This document shows positions 60,758-64,000 of a DNA stretch of 64,000 nt, piece by piece (positions within the stretch are counted from its first letter, which is position 1; the number at the start of each line of letters is the position of its first letter). The DNA is taken from NCBI GenBank assembly GCA_937960895.1, contig CALCJD010000109.1, forward strand, positions 1 to 64,000, in the 5' to 3' direction. The DNA is from an uncultured Spartobacteria bacterium (GTDB lineage Bacteria; Verrucomicrobiota; Verrucomicrobiia; Chthoniobacterales; Terrimicrobiaceae). The notes beneath the pieces were generated by a model. That model was given only the letters and a program-made list of their open reading frames with translations. It was not told the DNA's origin and did not search any database. The position numbers and the translations under genes are program-made.

Positions 60758-61648
60758 GTGAAACCGCGGAGCTATTTCGCCTACTTCCCCACCTCGGCCC
60801 AGGCCAAGAAATGGGGGCTTTACGCCACGTCCTTCGGTCATGTGCAGGTGACGGAAAAAGCCGCCACCTATCCGCCGGACCGTCATCCGGAGGGGCATCA
60901 CTTTGAGTGGGAGGAGGGGCGCATCCTGCCGGACTGCCAGCTCCTGCACATTCACTCCGGACGGGGGGAATTCGAATCCGCCGTCTGCCGCCGCACGCGG
61001 CTGTCGGCCGGGTCCACCGTCCTTCTGCACCCCGGTGTCTGGCACCGCTACCGGCCGGATCCCGGCACGGGATGGACCGAATCGTGGCTCGAACTGCGCG
61101 GCGCCCACATCGACCGCCTGCTAAAAAATGGCCTTCTCGATCCGCGCAGGGCGGTTTTCCCGCGGCCGTTTGACACCGACCTGGAAGCCGCCTGGGAACG
61201 GGCCTGGCAGACGGCGTGGACCAAACCGCCCGAGTTTACGGTGCGGCTCGGGCTGATCGGACTGGAAATCCTGGTCAAACTTCAGGAAAAGCCGCGTCCG
61301 CCGCGCGTGCCGCAGCGAATGGAGGACATCATTTCGCGGGCCCAGACCCAGCTCTCGGAAATCGACGAAATGGGCACCACGGTCGAAGACCTGGCGGCGC
61401 AGCTTGGGGTGGGGTATTCGCATTTCCGCCGCGCCTTCAAGCGGCAGACGGGATTTTCCCCGAAACAATATCAAAACGAAGTGCGCTTCCGGCGCGCCCG
61501 GGAACTGCTTTCCCACACGGCGCTGAGCATCAAGGAAATCGCCTCCCGGCTCGGCTACAGTTCGCCGTATCACCTCACCCGGGATTTCACACAGCGCACC
61601 CGGGTGGCGCCGAGCGTGTGGCGCGCCTCGCCGGACCGGCGGCGGTAG
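60758..61648 (+). CDS. AraC family transcriptional regulator
   Basis: 296 residues from a GTG. The N-terminal cupin-like sensor region has HHFEWEEGRILPDCQLLHIHSG and SAGSTVLLHPGVWHRYRPD. The C-terminal 100 residues hold two helix-turn-helix motifs: TVEDLAAQLGVGYSHFRRAF and LSIKEIASRLGYSSPYHLTRDF. It is probably a sugar-responsive activator of the divergent rhaA. An in-frame reading going back to 59504 runs through rhaA on the other strand and is rejected. A TTG or other start near 60758 is possible. Confidence 0.9.
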   Translation: MKPRSYFAYFPTSAQAKKWGLYATSFGHVQVTEKAATYPPDRHPEGHHFEWEEGRILPDCQLLHIHSGRGEFESAVCRRTRLSAGSTVLLHPGVWHRYRPDPGTGWTESWLELRGAHIDRLLKNGLLDPRRAVFPRPFDTDLEAAWERAWQTAWTKPPEFTVRLGLIGLEILVKLQEKPRPPRVPQRMEDIISRAQTQLSEIDEMGTTVEDLAAQLGVGYSHFRRAFKRQTGFSPKQYQNEVRFRRARELLSHTALSIKEIASRLGYSSPYHLTRDFTQRTRVAPSVWRASPDRRR

Positions 61649-61676
61649 ACCACGCCACCGCCGCCCCCGTCGGGTC

Positions 61677-62915
61677 CTACCACTTGAGCGCGCCGAACCG
61701 CCGGGCGGCTTCCTCGGCGTTGGCACGGCTGTTGAAGGCGGAAATGCGGAAATACCCCTCGCCCGCGCTGCCGAATCCGGAACCCGGGGTGATGACGACA
61801 TGGGCCTCGTTGAGCACCTTGTCGAAAATTTCCCAGCTGGTCAGGCCCTGCGGACCGCGCACCCAGATGTAGGGCGCGTTGACCCCGCCGAAAACGGTCA
61901 GTCCGCTGGCGCTCACCGCGTCGCGCAGGATCTTCGCATTGCCCATGTAGTGGGAAACAAGCGCGGCCACCTCGGCCTTGCCCTCGGCGGAATAGACGGC
62001 CTCCGCGCCCCGCTGGGTGACGTAGGAAACGCCGTTGAACTTGGTGCTGAACCGGCGGTTCCAGAGCGGATGGAGCGGCTTTTCCTCGCCGTCCGCGGTG
62101 GTGCACAGGAGATCCTTGGGCACGACGGTGAAGGCGCAGCGCACGCCGGTGAACCCGCCGTTTTTCGAGAAGCTGCGGAATTCGATGGCGCACTTGCGGG
62201 CGCCCGGAATCTCGTAAATCGAATGCGGCACGCCGGGTTCGGTGATGTAGGCCTCGTAGGCGGCGTCGTAGAGCAGGATGGCCTTGTGCTCGAGGGCGTA
62301 GGCGACCCATTTTTCCAGCCGCTCGCGGGTGGCCACGGCGCCGGTCGGGTTGTTCGGCGAGCAGAGGTAGACAATGTCGGCCTTTTCCGTGGGCACGTCG
62401 GGCATGAAGCCGTTTTCCGCCGTGCAGGGCAGGTAAAGCAGACCGCCGTAGGCGCCGGATTCGTCGGCCGGACCGGTGTGGCCGGCCATGACGTTGGTGT
62501 CCACGTACACCGGATACACCGGATCCATCACCGCAATGCGGTTGTTGTCCCCGAGAACATCCAAGATGTTGGCGCAATCGCACTTCGAACCGTCGGAGAC
62601 AAAAATCTCGTCATCGGCCACCTCGAGCCCCTTCCCCCGATAGTCGTTTTCGGCAATCGCCTTGCGGAGAAAATCGTAACCCTGCTCGGGCCCGTAGCCG
62701 TGAAACCCCTCCCGGGTGCCGAGTTCGTCCACCGCCTTGTGCATGGCATTGCGCACGGCGAGCGGGAGCGGTTCGGTGACATCGCCAATGCCGCAGCGAA
62801 TGAGGCGCCGGGCGGCGTCGGGGTTCGCGTCGGTGAAGACTTTGACGCGACGGCTGATTTCCGGAAACAGGTAACCGGCCTTGAGTTTGAGGTAGTGCGA
62901 ATTGAGGTGGGCCAT
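61677..62915 (-). CDS. dapL: LL-diaminopimelate aminotransferase
   Basis: 412 residues. The PLP-lysine is in EFRSFSKNGGFTGVRCAFTVVP, with LCSPNNPTGAVATRE and LLYDAAYEAYI forming the cofactor site. GIGDVTEPLPLAV is the family's N-terminal signature. It makes LL-diaminopimelate directly from tetrahydrodipicolinate in lysine and murein synthesis, bypassing DapD/C/E; this route is typical of Chlamydiae, Verrucomicrobia and plants. It converges with the AraC-type gene. Confidence 0.96.
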   Translation of the reverse strand: MAHLNSHYLKLKAGYLFPEISRRVKVFTDANPDAARRLIRCGIGDVTEPLPLAVRNAMHKAVDELGTREGFHGYGPEQGYDFLRKAIAENDYRGKGLEVADDEIFVSDGSKCDCANILDVLGDNNRIAVMDPVYPVYVDTNVMAGHTGPADESGAYGGLLYLPCTAENGFMPDVPTEKADIVYLCSPNNPTGAVATRERLEKWVAYALEHKAILLYDAAYEAYITEPGVPHSIYEIPGARKCAIEFRSFSKNGGFTGVRCAFTVVPKDLLCTTADGEEKPLHPLWNRRFSTKFNGVSYVTQRGAEAVYSAEGKAEVAALVSHYMGNAKILRDAVSASGLTVFGGVNAPYIWVRGPQGLTSWEIFDKVLNEAHVVITPGSGFGSAGEGYFRISAFNSRANAEEAARRFGALKW

Positions 62916-62958
62916 AGGAAAAAACGGAAAGCGAACTGAGGAAAGGCGAAAGAGAAAA

Positions 62959-62971
62959 GCGGAAAATGGAA
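62959..62971. repeat. GCGGAAAATGGAA, copy of the element at 46648
   Basis: A 13-base exact match to 46648-46660, inside an A/G-rich gap between dapL and the superoxide dismutase terminator. Two copies in 64 kb do not define a family but the shared A/G-rich context is notable. Confidence 0.35.
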
Positions 62972-62984
62972 CGGTCCGAAACGG

Positions 62985-63017
62985 AAAAAAGCCGCGCCCC
63001 CGTGGGGGACGCGGCTT
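62985..63017 (-). terminator. Rho-independent terminator of the superoxide dismutase gene
   Basis: Read on the reverse strand, AAGCCGCG and CCCCC pair across a two-base loop with GGGGG and CGCGGCTT, with one bulged base, followed by six T (plus-strand A run 62985-62990). It lies 20 bp after the sod stop and before dapL, so it separates the two genes. Confidence 0.88.
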
Positions 63018-63036
63018 GGGAAACCCGGGACGCCGG

Positions 63037-63666
<630 letters not shown>

Positions 63667-63885
63667 GGGATTCAGTATGGTTTCGCGCCAAACTAGACCG
63701 TTGCGCGATGGCATCAAGCGGGAATGTGCTGATCGGGGGGTCGGGGGAAATTTTTTCCGCCTCCGCCCGCACGCGACAGGAACGGATGCCCCCGTCCGTC
63801 CACCGTGTCCAATCCCCCGGATTTTCAGGAATTTACTGAGTGGGTTTTATTCGCCAACGCCTCCCCGCGCGGCCATAGTGGAGGC

Positions 63886-64000
63886 ATGAAAATTCCCCGC
63901 ACCCTGGCCGTCATGACGCTCCCGGGCGCGGTGCTTTTTCCCGGCGCCATGCTGCCGCTGTATGTTTTCGAGGCACGGTATCGGAGGATGCTGGCCGACG
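63886..64000 (+). CDS. LON-domain protein, N-terminal part
   Basis: Only 38 codons lie in the window. VMTLPGAVLFPGAMLPLYVFE and ARYRRMLAD are the start of the LON N-terminal substrate-recognition domain (PF02190-like). It may be a LON-domain-only protein or the start of a Lon protease. GGAGG lies very close to the ATG at 63886, so the true start could be the ATG nine codons further in. The gene runs off the right edge. It is divergent from the superoxide dismutase gene; the 219-bp gap between them shows no recognisable site. Confidence 0.75.
   Translation, partial: MKIPRTLAVMTLPGAVLFPGAMLPLYVFEARYRRMLAD

Overview
This is a high-GC window from a free-living, aerobic bacterium of the PVC group, most likely Verrucomicrobiota. 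The evidence is a double-length tandem UvrA (about 1814 residues, the size class known from Chlamydiae), LL-diaminopimelate aminotransferase (DapL) as the visible lysine and murein precursor enzyme, a bacterial family-B DNA polymerase next to an Ogt repair protein, and a respiratory locus of the kind seen in Verrucomicrobia and Acidobacteria. No phage, insertion sequence, integrase or CRISPR array was seen. Most of it reads as dense core genome, with many 1-4 bp gene overlaps.

Layout. 1-7.8 kb, reverse strand: rmuC (cut by the window edge), an SDH/ClpP-class serine protease, a GNAT acetyltransferase, a GT4 glycosyltransferase, trxB, an ArnT-like glycosyltransferase, a YbgC-type thioesterase and an unrecognised secreted protein. 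7.9-11 kb, forward: a CAU tRNA, rpsT, an M20 peptidase overlapping a dipeptide epimerase, and emrE. 11-14.3 kb, reverse: a broken metallophosphoesterase, polB and ogt. 14.3-20.8 kb, forward: Tat-exported superoxide dismutase, multicopper oxidase, ald-proA-acyP, an ABC ATPase and bioD. 20.9-34.4 kb: metallophosphoesterases, malQ, an HU/IHF protein, tandem uvrA, an esterase, recA and gluQ.

34.4-44.5 kb, reverse strand: the centre of the window, a nine-gene respiratory operon. In transcription order it encodes caa3 oxidase subunit II (CuA plus fused cytochrome c), subunit I, subunit III, an unassigned membrane protein, a cytochrome c lipoprotein whose second domain has lost its heme motif, a Rieske protein, cytochrome b fused to cytochrome c, a CtaG domain fused to a NapH/NosR/CcoG-like 4Fe-4S membrane domain, and a YtkA-like copper-type protein. 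I infer a quinol:cytochrome c reductase and caa3 oxidase made together, with copper-site assembly proteins in the same transcript.

44.7-57.2 kb: a Tat-exported M15/DUF882 peptidase, cysE, a cysteine desulfurase, a SprT-like protein and acsA on the forward strand, then fabZ, an HlyD-like adaptor, purU and an ExbB-ExbD-TPR-secreted protein operon on the reverse strand. 57.3-64 kb: uvrC, a DUF1810 protein, rhaA divergent from an AraC-type regulator with a dyad between them, dapL, a cytosolic superoxide dismutase with a clear terminator, and the start of a LON-domain protein.

DNA repair genes are numerous (uvrA, uvrC, recA, polB, ogt, rmuC) but scattered. The most unusual observations are the CtaG/4Fe-4S fusion with its YtkA neighbour, the heme-less cytochrome domain, the clamp-motif family-B polymerase, the G10-tract frameshift, and several unexplained perfect hairpins in intergenic DNA. 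No homology search or structure prediction was run; all assignments come from reading motifs.
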